This document shows, one piece after another, positions 1-10,749 of a stretch of 64,000 nucleotides of DNA. This DNA is from Amblyomma americanum (Eukaryota > Arthropoda > Arachnida > Ixodida > Ixodidae). The stretch lies in assembly GCF_052857255.1 (NCBI RefSeq), contig NC_135500.1, forward strand, positions 158,067,689 through 158,131,688. Reading direction: 5' to 3'. The position numbers and the translations under genes were made by a program. The notes under the pieces were generated by a model. That model worked only from the letters and a program-made list of their open reading frames with translations. It did not search any database and was not told the origin of the DNA. Numbering within the stretch: the first letter of the stretch is position 1; every line of letters begins with the position of its first letter.

Positions 1-632
1 GTAATGCAAAATAAGAAATAATAAAATTACGTCATGGTGACAGCAATGTCACTGCATTCTCTGTCTGATCACGAGCCTTACCCTCCCAGCCGCACACTAC
101 CAGCCCGCCATCAACTGCCGTTTTTGCGACTCTTGCATTTTGTTACACGCCCCGATGTCGACAATAGCTCCAGAGCCACTGGTCTTCTGGACGAGAGAAA
201 GACGTCTTTTCCGGACTCATCTAATTATTAATGTGTGTTTTGTTTTCTTTTTGTGGTGCTCGTAAAAAGAAGTTATATTCGTCCTCAAACCCATTAGGTG
301 CTTGTGTTCTTAATGTTCAACACGGAAATGTTGGCGAAACCAGCCTACATTGCTTCTCGAGACATTCGTCTTAGTCCCCACTACTTTTGTCAGCACGAGA
401 ACAAGCGCTGACAGTTATCAGCACTGCGTAAGACATGGAAAGTGGGGTTCAGAACATTGATTTTTTTTTTGCCTTTGGAAAGAAAAGTAGAAAGCACCAA
501 GCACCGCAGGCAAAGCGCCGCAGCTTGTTCTAGGCAAAAGAGATTTCTTTTTTGTCATTTTTTAGGAAGGCAGATACCAGAACAAGTGAACAGTGAGCAG
601 GGTTACGTTTGCCAGGCCAGTTATCGAAATTC

Positions 633-664
<32 letters not shown>

Positions 665-2940
665 TATAAGCTCCTCTTTTAAGTGCATTTTGCAAAACCG
701 TTAATGGGTGCCACCGGTGAGTGTACTCAATCTCATTTGCATAACAACCAATCACGGGCTCTAGTAATGTTACTAAATAACATAACATAGGCATTCAGTT
801 CTTCGTGTACTTTCACCCGTCGCCAACATACGCTGCGCTACTGGCTTTAAAAAGTATAAATGGGGCTGGTACAGACAACGGCGATACGGTTGCTGGCACA
901 AGTAGAAAAAATCCCGCGCTCAGAAGTTTATTAGCAGAGCATAATAAATTGATGCAATTGGATGGAAAGAGGATGATAATGACAAGAGATTATGTTAAGA
1001 CAAGAATAGAAATTAGTAAAGTTTAACGAGGGGTTTAAGTTTTCTTTCGTAGAGATAAAAATGAAAGAGAAATAGCAATGCTTGCTCATGGAAGGCCACC
1101 ATAGCACGTCAGACGTGCCCGCCGGTACTATTGATTCAGTAGTTTAATTAGACCTTCTCTGTCTTTTCTCTGAAAAATTCTACTTTAAACTTCGTGGCTT
1201 CTTTACTCAAGGAACAGCATGTCATAATATTTGTTCTCCCTTCTGCCCATGAAAGTCGTGGTGATAATTAATTTATCACAACTGCTTACACTAGCACGCA
1301 GTTCTTTGCTAGGGGGTTAGTTTTTAACCTAACTGTCACGTTCATTATAGAAGGCGCAATATCTATGCTCATTGTAAACGCTTTGCATCAGCGTCGTCCC
1401 GCCTGCAAATAATTATAACCTCCCAAAATTTTCTTCACCAATATGGATTGAAAGCCGGCTTATTTTTTTTTGGAAACTTGGTAACTGCAAAAGAAAGAAA
1501 ACTTTTACATTACTATACCACGGGAGCCAATTGCCACGTGTGATTTCTGTATTACGTTTCTTTCCGAGGCAGCGTTTTTTATTATCTTGTACCCTTTAGA
1601 CCTCTATTCCGTCGATGGCTCCTGGCTGTGTTGTCTCCTTCTTGCGGCAATAATTTTATTGTGTGTATGCGTTTTATTTAGATGTTCCAATCTTCGCCGT
1701 ATCGTTCATAGCATTTCACGATACATTTTGGTCATGAATTTGGCCTATGAACCAACGTTGGCTTCTTAAGACCAAAAACTAAGTGTTCTACAACTGCTCT
1801 AACAATCTGAAGTTCTTTGATAACTTCGTTTATCATGTGTTTTAGTCAACAAAAAACGCTGCCGAAAAATCTCTATTTGCATTAAAAATGCTCCCGGCAC
1901 TAAGGTTATTGGAGCGAAGAAGGAACGACAACCGTGGTTCCCACCTTTATTATTACCGATGACCCTGCAAACTCCAAATACTGCATTAGGCTCGCACGCT
2001 TAGATGATCCCACCTTCACAGAACTCATCCTTGAGACTCTATTCCCGACCCCACTGATGTAGAGAAAGCACCCCAGACACAAAGGCTGGTGCCTACTTAC
2101 AAAAACGCGCATGTCAGTGGGTAGGAAGCTAAAGTGGGTTTCTTCAGCTAGAACGTATACTGAGCAGATGCCGATCGTCAGGCTCTTTACCTCGAAGACA
2201 TTCTCCAAGCAGCTATCAATCTTAAAGTGAGAAGCGCATCCTAACTAACCCAAGCTTAAGGGCTCAGCTATGCCATCAGTGAGCAATCTCTACGTTTTAA
2301 GAAGGGCATTATTTTGGCCAATGCAGAAGCCGTGAATATAGTGACCTCGGTTCGAACCTATTGCCTACTTAAATGTTATTACAGTTAAAGCCCAAACAAC
2401 AACGTCGGTTATATGAAATCGATAAGTTACTTATATGGATTCATCGCTTACAGGAACTTACGATGGTTCTACAGTATTGTTCATGTCGGCATCTGCATAA
2501 AAACACCCTGCCTTCTCCTTTCAAATTCCTTTCAAATTTACACTGCTTTCAAGGACTACGTAAAACCAACCAGATTCTAGCCTAACGTTTCATCCGAAGG
2601 CTGTATTAGTCCAGGTTTTCTTGTATACTTGTATATTACGTTCGAGACAGATGCTTGTGGTATTGTAATAAAGAGTTAAACTTGTTTCCATTATCCAGTG
2701 AACTTTCTAGTCATCCGACCGCCAGCACCAAAGCAGCAGTCTACCAATCTGGCTTAGAATTCAGAGCTTTTTTGCGAAACAGTTGTGGGGTATCGAATTT
2801 TATACCCCTAAAAAAATTTGCATCTAGTATCATTCAACAATATCAGCGGGAACAATGCATTAAATGTGCATATCGACAATTAATTACGGAAGTGGTTAAA
2901 AGGCCACGTGCTGCGTCTCTGCTCAGCAGCAACACCTCCC
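1..2940. other. Non-coding, no gene recognised
   Basis: AT-rich sequence with only short open frames (up to about 100 codons) and no protein family I can name. A frame at 2655-2945 (+) leads toward the mariner remnant but shows no transposase motif. The one structural feature is the poly-G run listed separately. Probably intergenic or intronic. Confidence 0.5.
634..662 (+). repeat. Poly-G run, 29 bases
   Basis: An uninterrupted run of 29 guanines is preceded by TTCT and followed by CATATAAG. Runs of this length can form G-quadruplexes and are unstable in replication, so the exact length may be an assembly or sequencing artefact. The poly-glycine read across it is a consequence of the run and is not evidence of coding. 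Confidence 0.9.
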
Positions 2941-2944
2941 AGTG

Positions 2945-3335
2945 AACTCGTCCGCCGCAATGACGAATCAGAACCAAGGAAGTTCTGACAGAGCTGAATA
3001 TCGGCTGCAGTGCCTTAGAAAATATCTTTGAAACCTTAGGCTGCGACTACAGCTGAATTTCGAAAGTGAGGCCAGGGATTAATAAATAATACCGGTTGCA
3101 ACGGGATAACGCCAGGCCTCATGTCTGTTCTCGCAACCCCGGAGCATAATGAAAAACTCGGTTTTTCAGCCTATCTCTTCCACCGTACCCTTCGGAGTTG
3201 TCGCCTTGAAATTACCGTCTATATGGGCCTATGAAACGCAGAATACAGTGCCAACTTTTTTTCGAATACCGTCACTTGCATCGTAAGGATCTGGCTTGTC
3301 TATATGTTCCTCACGACAGAAAATGGAAGGCGTCT
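2945..3335 (+). pseudogene. Mariner-family transposase remnant, internally deleted
   Basis: Two blocks of a mariner (Tc1/mariner, DD34D) transposase are readable on the + strand. The first (about 2960-3065) resembles the second helix-turn-helix: TKEVLTELNIGCSALE, then ETLG and, after a stop, KVRPG. The second (about 3090-3240) has the catalytic-region signature DNARPH, followed by a decayed copy of the usual PHPPYSPDLAPSDYHLFGPMK block, here PPYPSELSP, a stop, NYRLYGPMKR. In intact mariners these blocks are more than 100 residues apart; here they almost touch, so the middle of the gene, including the first catalytic Asp, is deleted. In-frame stops and a later frameshift confirm it is dead. 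No terminal inverted repeats were identified. Confidence 0.72.
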
Positions 3336-4570
3336 TTTCGGAAGCAGCGTTTAGTACTCCGTAGTACGTTTTGTTGATGCATGTTTTCTAGCGCTAAGAA
3401 AAAGATTTCCGCCGGCATGCTGCTGTCCGGTTGATACCATGGCTGTTCCAAGGAGCTACGCTACACCGCTCTGTACATAGAATAAGGAACTCATCCTGAT
3501 TCTTATCTGAAAACAATGATTTCGCAACTGCGCATGGTTCCGATAAACTTTTTTCTTTGAAGCAGCCAAGCCAGAAAGAAAAGCTAAAAAAGTACGCCCT
3601 TGCGACTCACTCATCAAATAAAAAAGCAAAAAGTAGCAAGCCTACATTAGTTCAGGGTACGTAGCTGTAATACAAAATATACTGTAACAAAAACGCCAGC
3701 TTCGAGCGGAAATTGATAGCAGAGTGAGAGTAAATGGCGTCACTCGCCCCAGTTCACTGCGGACAGCCCAGTCAACCATGCAGCGACGCGAATCTATACA
3801 GCCAGGACCAAGTACAGCATAGTCATTCGTGACCTTTTGGGAATTTGCAGGCGTGATTTCTGACTCAGTGCTGGCGCCGGCTTTGACGCCTCTTGAGGCC
3901 ACATGTCACTACGACGCAGTTTCTGTCTAGTTTTTACTTTCACGATAGCGTACTCGCTCCTTCCGGACTTTTAAATGAAACTTTGCAAACGGCGGCAGTT
4001 ACAAGCCACGCGCGATGACAGGCGGCGCACGACAAATAACAAAGATCCTGGAGTGACGAGATTTGGAATTGAAAATGTGACGCAAGCGTTCTTAAACGTA
4101 CGACCCTTTGATTTCAACCACGGTGCTCCCCGATTTAAAACAGACAGTCTTGTCTAGCAACGAACGGTGGTGATTTATGTAACGAGGAGCCCCTCTCTAT
4201 TGCATTTAATTCGTCCGAGATTTATTGCATGTTCAAGATTTTAGAAATGATAAGGTTTTCACGCAGCTAAAACCGAGCAGCATGAGCGAAGGCATTGATT
4301 AGTTCTGTGCGTTTCTACGCCGTTTTGTTCTATTCTTTTGCTTGCTACATGTGCGTCTCCTTTGTGCGCGTTGCCTGAAGAGCTGCTTTGTTTGTCACGA
4401 GGACGCGGAGTGATTCCAGCGCCGATGGCTCTCTCGCCTCGGGAGCGGAGATGATGGAGAATGCCGGTGACGCAAGACGAAGAGTCGTTTCCTGGGGCAA
4501 CAGCGGCGGGAAGAACGAGACTGACCACTGATGGGAAGAGGCAGCTCTGTGTCTGGTTTACCGACGGCGG
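3336..4570. other. Non-coding, no gene recognised
   Basis: No recognisable gene. From about 4,290 to 4,570 the base composition becomes GC-richer and frames of 105-123 codons open on both strands (for example 4259-4630, -). None resembles a family I know, and frames on both strands at once suggest composition rather than coding. The stretch ends at the hairpin that begins at 4,571. Confidence 0.45.
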
Positions 4571-4621
4571 TACAAGCATCCCCCACTCTCGCCATGGCGA
4601 GAAGATTGGGGGATGCTTGTA
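4571..4621. repeat. Near-perfect 51-bp hairpin (inverted repeat)
   Basis: The outer 15-bp arms TACAAGCATCCCCCA (4571-4585) and TGGGGGATGCTTGTA (4607-4621) are exact reverse complements. Between them is a perfect 16-bp palindrome, TCTCGCCATGGCGAGA (4587-4602). Only C4586 on the left and 4603-4606 (AGAT) on the right are unpaired. This could be a cruciform-forming site, a stem in a transcript, or a fold-back junction of transposon ends. No function is assigned. Confidence 0.85.
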
Positions 4622-5160
4622 TTTTTTCACTTATTTCAGTATACCATCAGGGCTTACAGCGAGCATTATAGAGGGGAAGGGTTCAGTACACAAGTATATC
4701 GCAAGAAAGACAAAGGTAAAGAACATAATTACATCGGGAAATATACAGCCGACAAAACAACAAAAAAACAGTCAATGATTACAATAGTTAGAGGACAAAA
4801 ACACCTAAAATTACAGCACACGAAAGAAAATAAGTAAAAGTAAAAAAAAAAACGCTGCAGCGATATTCGCATTGCGGAAAAGACACAGCTTTTGTATAGT
4901 GATGAAGTCGACTTGTAATACGTTTTTTCGTGTTTTGTGAAAATGATTGATGTCAGAATTAGCGACTAATGTTGCACTCGCGAGATGTTCTTGGTAAGAA
5001 TGAATATGAGTAGGTGATGAGTGGGTTAATATGATGAAGCAGGAAGGTCACGTCACATAGCTAGGAGATGAACATGTGCACCTGCATTCTCGCTCACAAA
5101 TCCGACGATCACAATTATGACGACGCCGGATGTTCTGTAGACAGGGAGGTTTCACGGTAT
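4622..5160 (-). mobile_element. Possible LINE 3' untranslated tail
   Basis: On the - strand this AT-rich stretch ends, just before the hairpin, in GAAATAAG followed by GTGAAAAAAT, which looks like a retrotransposon or mRNA 3' end with a variant poly(A) signal. The general composition resembles 3' tails of tick LINEs. No coding domain is present, so the call rests on end structure and resemblance only. It may equally be ordinary AT-rich sequence. Confidence 0.25.
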
Positions 5161-5506
5161 CACGGTAATACTTGTGTTTCCTGAGAGAATGCTAGTGTCC
5201 TGGAGTCCTGTTTCGCGCGATATTCTGGATATGACAGTTGAAACAAAAGGAAGAGGTCAACTGACGAAAACACGATCGGGGCTTCTGCTACGCCCGCATA
5301 ATCTAACAGCGCCGTCTCACAGGGTGCGCTGGTAAGAGCGCTGAGGTTTTCCAAATGTTGTGCCACTGGTTATTTTAGGTTTAAATGCTGCTAGGTAGCT
5401 GGTGCTGAACTGTTTCAAGCGGGCTCAGAGTTAAAGAGTTAAAGGCACATCACTACAAAGGAAGCAAAGCATACCAACCGCATTGTGTGGCCTGTGGAAA
5501 ACTAAT
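5161..5506. other. Non-coding flank upstream of LTR element
   Basis: No gene seen. The last bases before the 5' LTR are ACTAAT. The bases after the 3' LTR are TACTTT, so no clean target-site duplication flanks the element. Confidence 0.45.
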
Positions 5507-5707
5507 TGTAGCGGCGCTGGCATCACCAGCAGCCCTGATGTAGAAGTAGAAGCTAGGAACGCGACGACCTGCCTCGCGCAGAACAGAATGCTTCCGGCTA
5601 CCAGCCTGGCAAAGGTTTGGCCGGGCCAGCAACGTCGACAGCCCGCTCCGGCGGCTCACCAGCCGCGGCTACCGGGACCTCCAATAAATGTGGATCGCCC
5701 CACCACA
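5507..5707 (+). repeat. 5' LTR
   Basis: The 201-bp repeat has TG...CA ends and near its 3' end carries a consensus poly(A) signal AATAAA within CCTCCAATAAATG. Its partner is 7439-7620. It has about 15 extra bases in the middle (around GGCAAAGGTTTGGCCGG) and 3 extra bases (GAC) relative to the 3' copy. Confidence 0.85.
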
Positions 5708-5709
5708 TC

Positions 5710-5725
5710 TGGTGATACCGGACGA
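5710..5725 (+). other. Candidate primer-binding site
   Basis: TGGTGATACCGGACGA starts 2 bases after the 5' LTR. A TGG start is what pairing with a tRNA 3' CCA end requires. I cannot assign the tRNA without a tRNA set. Position and start fit the usual layout, but complementarity is untested. Confidence 0.4.
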
Positions 5726-5848
5726 CAGCCCCGACGCACGCAACGCCGCTCCCACCGGCTCTGCGCTCCTGCCCGTCCTGTCTCTCCATTTGTCCTTGCC
5801 GCAGCACGCCCGCTGTTCTCACCCGGCTTTTGGCAGCTTTTCATCGCC

Positions 5849-6355
5849 ATGTACGCGCCTACCACCGCATCCGATGAGCTCCTTCAGTTCTATCAGCGCC
5901 CCTTCCTTCCTCGGCTGCCAGGCCTGCCCGCTTTTTATGCCAGGGACCCTGGTTTGTGGCTGGCGCCGCTAGATTCGCACTTTTATGTCAACAACGTGTC
6001 AAGCCAGCTGCTGCGCTATCAGCAAGCCAGCCGCGAACTCCCACCCAGTCTCCTGGCACAGCTTCGGTTGCCACCTCCTGGCCTCGACATATACGCAGAC
6101 TTCAAGAAGGGCCTGACGTCGTATTTTGGCTTGGAGCTCCCGTTGACTCTCTGCTCTCCTGTTCCCGACTCAGCAGCTGCGGCACCACTCGACTCACCAC
6201 CCCTGGCAGCATTCTCTAACCGAGCTGTTTCGGCTTTCTCTCCGTCCGCCCCTACCTCGGCGCTCCCCCCCGCCCCCACACACACACACACCGGTCTCTC
6301 CACTATCGTCGCCACCGTATGCGCCCCCACCCATGGTTCGGCAAGTGCCACGTAA
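5849..6355 (+). CDS. Gag-like capsid protein of the LTR retrotransposon
   Basis: The frame encodes 168 residues from the methionine in MYAPTTASDE. The core block has AFYARDP, then LWLAPLDSHFYV, LLRYQQASRELPPSL, and IYADFKKGLTSYFG. This matches the retrotransposon Gag (capsid N-domain) pattern of Ty3/gypsy elements, where a Trp-containing segment precedes a helix, an acidic or polar residue, and an LK..L...F block. The C-terminal third is rich in Pro, Ser and Ala and lacks a CCHC zinc knuckle. The same frame is open upstream to an ATG at 5,483, through the 5' LTR, giving up to 290 residues, but the LTR-derived part is unlikely to be translated from the element's own RNA. I chose 5,849 because it lies downstream of the LTR and primer site and just before the conserved block. 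Gag proteins assemble particles that package element RNA. The frame has no internal stop, unlike nearly every other element gene here. Confidence 0.68.
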   Translation: MYAPTTASDELLQFYQRPFLPRLPGLPAFYARDPGLWLAPLDSHFYVNNVSSQLLRYQQASRELPPSLLAQLRLPPPGLDIYADFKKGLTSYFGLELPLTLCSPVPDSAAAAPLDSPPLAAFSNRAVSAFSPSAPTSALPPAPTHTHTGLSTIVATVCAPTHGSASAT

Positions 6356-7438
6356 GCACGCGTCGGTCTCTTCCCACCTTGATAGCCAGCTGCTTCGTAC
6401 TACACCATGGTCTCTCCCAAGTTTGCTGCAACGGCCTCTATGGACGGCCATCCACATGCGAGCTCCCGTCCCTGGCTGCCTCCTGCCCAGCTCTGCTTTC
6501 TAGCTGTGGCGCCTGCCCTTGGGCCATCGCCGGCAGCACCCTTTCTCGGCCCTGGGCCGGACTCGCTTCTCGTCCCAAGTTCGCCTGCTACCTCAAGCCC
6601 AACCTCAGTGAGCAGAACTGTCTTTCCTGTCGCGAGGCACGCATGCACATCACCCCAGGGCCTTGTCGCGCCTGACGCGCCACCCGAAACGCCTGTCATG
6701 CATCCCTGCCCACCTGGCGCCTTCACCATTCATTGCATGTTCATCCGCAACAGATGAGAGAGCCTCGGCAGGTGGTGGCACGCTTGCGACGCCTTATAGC
6801 GTGTCCCAACCAACCCCGCCAATGGCCTCCGTACTGCCGCTCCCTTCCTATTCTGACCCCTACGCCAAGGACTTGTGCGCTCTTTTACCCTCAATCGACC
6901 CCACCGCCACAGTGGGATTGTTGTCATAGACAGCCGGTTCAGCCTGTCGCCCGCTTCGACTACTTCCTGACGAGGCAGCCCGTGCCCCACGCAAGAGAAC
7001 TCAAGCACAGTGCCGTCCGCCGTCGTTTCACCGTCGCCAGCTGCGGAGGCATCGCCTTAATTTCTACGACTGTGGTTTTCCATATCTTCGTCCGTACCGA
7101 CTGGACCAGCGCACATCGCATATCTTCCGTACATCCCCACGCGGCTGCCTTTTCTGTATCGCCTTTTCCCGGCCCACTCCAACCCAGCTGACTGCCCGAC
7201 CCGTAGGCAGTACGAATGAAGCACGCCTCGCTCGCCTCCCATTCCTCGACGACTTTTCCCGCTGTTGCCTGCGTCATCATCATCTTTTGGCTCCCCTCGC
7301 CATTTGCGAAGCAGCCATGCTGGACCGCCCGAGCTCGTTTCTTCCGCCCGAGAGCCTTCCCGACCTCTGACCCGACCTTCATTGACATGAAGACTCTTGT
7401 ACATACCGTTTTTCTTTTTTCTTTTATCGCGCCAGGGG
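6356..7438 (+). other. Rest of LTR element interior, no pol recognised
   Basis: GC-rich sequence between gag and the 3' LTR. Several frames of 110-150 codons are open (for example 6733-7191, +) with Pro, Ser and Arg-rich translations. None shows an aspartic protease D[ST]G, a reverse-transcriptase YxDD box, or an integrase HHCC or DDE pattern. A short GC-rich purine tract (AGGGG) precedes the 3' LTR and could be a weak polypurine tract. The region is probably a scrambled remnant or non-coding filler as in other non-autonomous LTR elements. Confidence 0.55.
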
Positions 7439-7620
7439 TGTAGCGGCGCTGGGATCGCCAGCGGCGCTGATGAAGAAGATGAAGCTAGGAACGCGACCTG
7501 CCAAGCGCAGAACAGAACGCTTTCGGCAACCGGCCTGGCCAGCAACGTCGACAGCCCGCTCCGCCGGCTCACCAGGAGCGGCTACCGGGACCTCCAATAG
7601 ATGTGGATCGCCCCACCACA
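7439..7620 (+). repeat. 3' LTR
   Basis: The 182-bp partner of 5507-5707 begins TGTAGCGGCGCTGG and ends CCACCACA. The poly(A) signal of the 5' copy, AATAAA, reads AATAGA here. Substitutions and two gaps separate the copies, so roughly one base in ten differs outside the gaps by eye. Confidence 0.85.
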
Positions 7621-10600
7621 TACTTTTCCCTCGAAAAGGCCCCCGTTAGAGCAACCACGTTATTACTCACGTAGTCCGTCGAATGCCGATGCGAGCGGGA
7701 AGCATGGTGTCGTCTCTGGATGCGCCTGAAAAGTTAGATGTTTTCATAGTTCGGTGAAAAAATATTTCCAAGAAGGATAATTCGAGTGAAGAAGTTAAAA
7801 GAATAGTCTCCCGGGCAGAATATTCATGTTCGAGAAAAATTGCTCTTTTTGCTCTATTACAAGAGGTCACAAGTGAGTGGCAGAGTGTTGCTGATTGAAG
7901 GTCTACGTTCACATTAAACAAAAGTCATGGACTTTCACTATGGATGCATTCAAAGGACGCATGGTCGCAGGCATGGCTCGTGCTTACCGCAAACCACTCA
8001 CTGCAACTCCCGAGACCTTGACGCGCATATCAAAAATTACTTAAGCCTCCAAATGGTATCGGAATTTGCACCGCCCTAATTGTCACTGAAATTCGTCTTA
8101 TTCAAATTACAGCTTTTAAAGAATATAATTCTAGGTAAGACTTTCGGTCACGAAATCTTCGTGTTCAGTTATGCCCCAACCCAAGTGCGAGGGTCATCGT
8201 TTTACAGAAATAAGGCGTGAATGTGAAAATAACCCCGATGAAATATCGCGGAGCTTAATTTCTGCTTGCGAACAGCAAAGCCCACATTTCTAAACGTTCA
8301 CACATTGCCGTGAAGAGAAATTATGCGTTAAGTACTTTTGTGGGAAGATGTAAGAGACCCCTCTCCAAGTTCCCACCAGAGCTACTCTGAGGGCACCTGG
8401 TGACCACGAACTACAGTGTCCACATCAGCGCAGTGCACTGGTCTCGACACTACAAGTTCTTCGTCAAGTGGCTTCTCTACGCAGACTGGCATGAGTGCGA
8501 ACATGGAGGTGCAGTTCTTAAGAGGATAAATGCTGAGAAAAATGCGATGAAGAGGACAAATGCTCATCGCGCTCGGAGGTCAATCTTTATAGCACAAAAA
8601 AAATTTGTTTACCATGTAATAACTGCCCAATCAGATTGTGTTCGAGTGCGCATAACTCTGTTCATGTTTTAGAATCGCAGGGTCATGACTCGAGAGAAAA
8701 TTACCAGTCCAGAATAGATACCACATGTCTTGATACAAGGATCATTCACAGTGACATCGAATAAATATTCTCCCGGTATAACGCGCAATCAGGTCTCGTT
8801 GGTTGCCGATCTATTTCTGGAAATTGTTTATCGTGATCGAGAGATTCATGATAATAAGAAAATGCAGGCACAATATTGTGAGGAGAACGCCTTTTGCCCA
8901 GTATGACACGGCTCGCCAAACTTTTTACTCGTTTTCTGTTGCTCGCAGACGCATCGACAAATATAAAGGACAACTTTCGGCGACGCAAAGTCCAGAGTGG
9001 TGATGGCAGGAAGGCAAACATTTCAGTGGTCTCAGCGGAGCCGCGTTTTTGTCTTAGAGCGGCAGAAAGAAAAGAAAAAAACCCTTAAAAAACGGTGTTT
9101 TGGGGTGGCACATGGCTGTTCACTGGACTTCACGACCGATGTACACGGAGAAAATGTGGGGCATCTTGGCGCACTGCACGAACCGGAGTGCAATATGCTC
9201 GGAAGCAGAAGGCGAGCGGCCTCCGCTGAGTGACGAGGAAGAAATGGGAAAGCCCAATGGAAAGAGTTTTGCCACGGATGAATGCATAGCAGCCATTGTG
9301 TCTCGTCTCTTTGCAAGGCACAAGCAAATTCAGTGGGATAAATAATAAATGGTTCTTCAATTATTTATTTTCTTGTGGCTGCTAAATACTTCTTGCCGTC
9401 TGGTCCTTTCGCCCTTTCCGGACTGCTGAAGTACAAGCTCGCTTTGAGACGAAATGCAGTCAGTGTTCTTAGTCACACCTGAATTATTTACACTACGAGC
9501 AAAAAGCGTCCTTTATCGATGACATTTTAACCGCACATCACGCCAGCCGCAGCTAGAGTAGTCCTGCATATGACCTGACCATTTTCCAGAAGTAGAAGCA
9601 TTACAGAAGACAAAGGCGCAAGAAAAACAGAAAAGCACGGAGGATTAGGCTTCTGGAGAAATTGTGCCACGCACGGTGCGCTTTTGAAGATTCTTACAAC
9701 TGCAGCCAATGCGGTTATCTTTCTCGCAGTCTCTTAAGTTGACACTGTGACTCCAGGATATTACGAACGCCGCACTTGTGCCAGGATGAAGGCTGCAACG
9801 CAACGAAATATGCGAATATTCAGGCATGAAGCAAGTTCTTGCGGGTGCAAATCCGAGTTTTTTGGTGATACAAATCTCTACAGGCCAACGACGCGAACTA
9901 GGCGACATATATTTACGTTCTGTGGAGTTGCAAGCCGCCACTCAAGAATCAACTAGCTCGGCGAAATGTCGAAGCTATGCGTCATCACATCACTCCATTC
10001 ATTCTCTACAGGGAGCAAAATGTTTCTGTTCTGATGATGAGTAATCGTGAAATTGCCATTTTAATCAGTGTTAATACTCAGGCTCAAGTAAGCACAATTG
10101 ATTGTATGGAGTAATAAGCCACGCTCATTAAATTCAGGTTTTGTTTCAGGGTTCTGTATAGCTGTTAACTGGATATGACTGCACACATCTCAAAACATCT
10201 TGAACGATATACGACTGAATAAGCGTCGCCGCCATTTTTAAAGGAACCAACCAAAAGGTGAAAGCTACAGCGATAGAAACTACTGGAAACAGGTCCGGCC
10301 AGTGCCCGCAGAACTCCCGACTGCAGCTTTTAGAGCTGGCTCAAGAATCACCTAAATAACATTAATTCCAGGTCACCTAAATATCAAAGCAGCTGTACGC
10401 GTATCTTTACCTATTGTCTAGAACTGTTTTGTTCACCGACCTGAGTTGTGCGTCAGAAAGTGAACAGAGAAAAATGAGCCTGTATATGTTGCAAAAATCT
10501 AAATGTTACAGGGGCTTCTTTGGTGATACCTCGGATGTTTACAGAGGACCATGGGGTGCGCAAAGTACTCTATAAAATTAATTTCGAACCAAACTCCGAA

Positions 10601-10749
10601 TGGTAAGTTGGGAGACCGCACTAAATGATCAGTTTTACCGCGACGGCCTTAGGTAACTCATATTGCAGAAAATCTGGTGCCGTCACCGTCGTAGGTATCG
10701 GTGTATGTGTCGTTGACCGTGAGGGAAATATCAAAGAAAAATCCCCAGA
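7621..10749. other. Non-coding, no gene recognised
   Basis: No recognisable gene or repeat. Short frames at 8400-8672 (+) and 9100-9345 (+) are open, and the second ends just before an AATAAA at about 9343-9351, but neither translation resembles a family I know. Probably intergenic or intronic. Confidence 0.45.

Larger units (their letters stand above)
5507..7620 (+). mobile_element. Non-autonomous Ty3/gypsy-like LTR retrotransposon
   Basis: Two direct repeats of 201 and 182 bp, each beginning TGTAGCGGCG and ending CCACCACA, bound a 1.73-kb internal region. A candidate primer-binding site (TGG) lies 2 bases after the 5' LTR. The internal region encodes a gypsy-type Gag, but no protease, reverse transcriptase, RNase H or integrase motif is visible, so it would need enzymes from a relative to move. 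It is far more GC-rich than its surroundings. The LTRs differ by substitutions and by small indels (about 15 and 3 bp), so the insertion is not recent. No convincing target-site duplication was found. Confidence 0.82.

Noticed and set aside
2373..2945. Open frames upstream of the mariner remnant that might be read as reverse-transcriptase pieces
   Set aside because: Only isolated words (such as TDACG) resemble gypsy proteins, and no ordered motifs are present.
4259..4630. 123-codon frame on the - strand
   Set aside because: It runs into the hairpin, overlaps equally long frames on the other strand, and has no family resemblance. GC-rich composition explains the openness.
5598..7572. Many 70-170-codon frames antisense to the LTR element
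   Set aside because: They lie opposite or out of frame with gag and LTR sequence in a GC-rich region where stops are rare; none has a motif.
9100..9345. 81-codon + strand frame followed by an AATAAA
   Set aside because: The poly(A) hexamer is common in AT-rich DNA, and the translation has no recognised family or upstream exon evidence.
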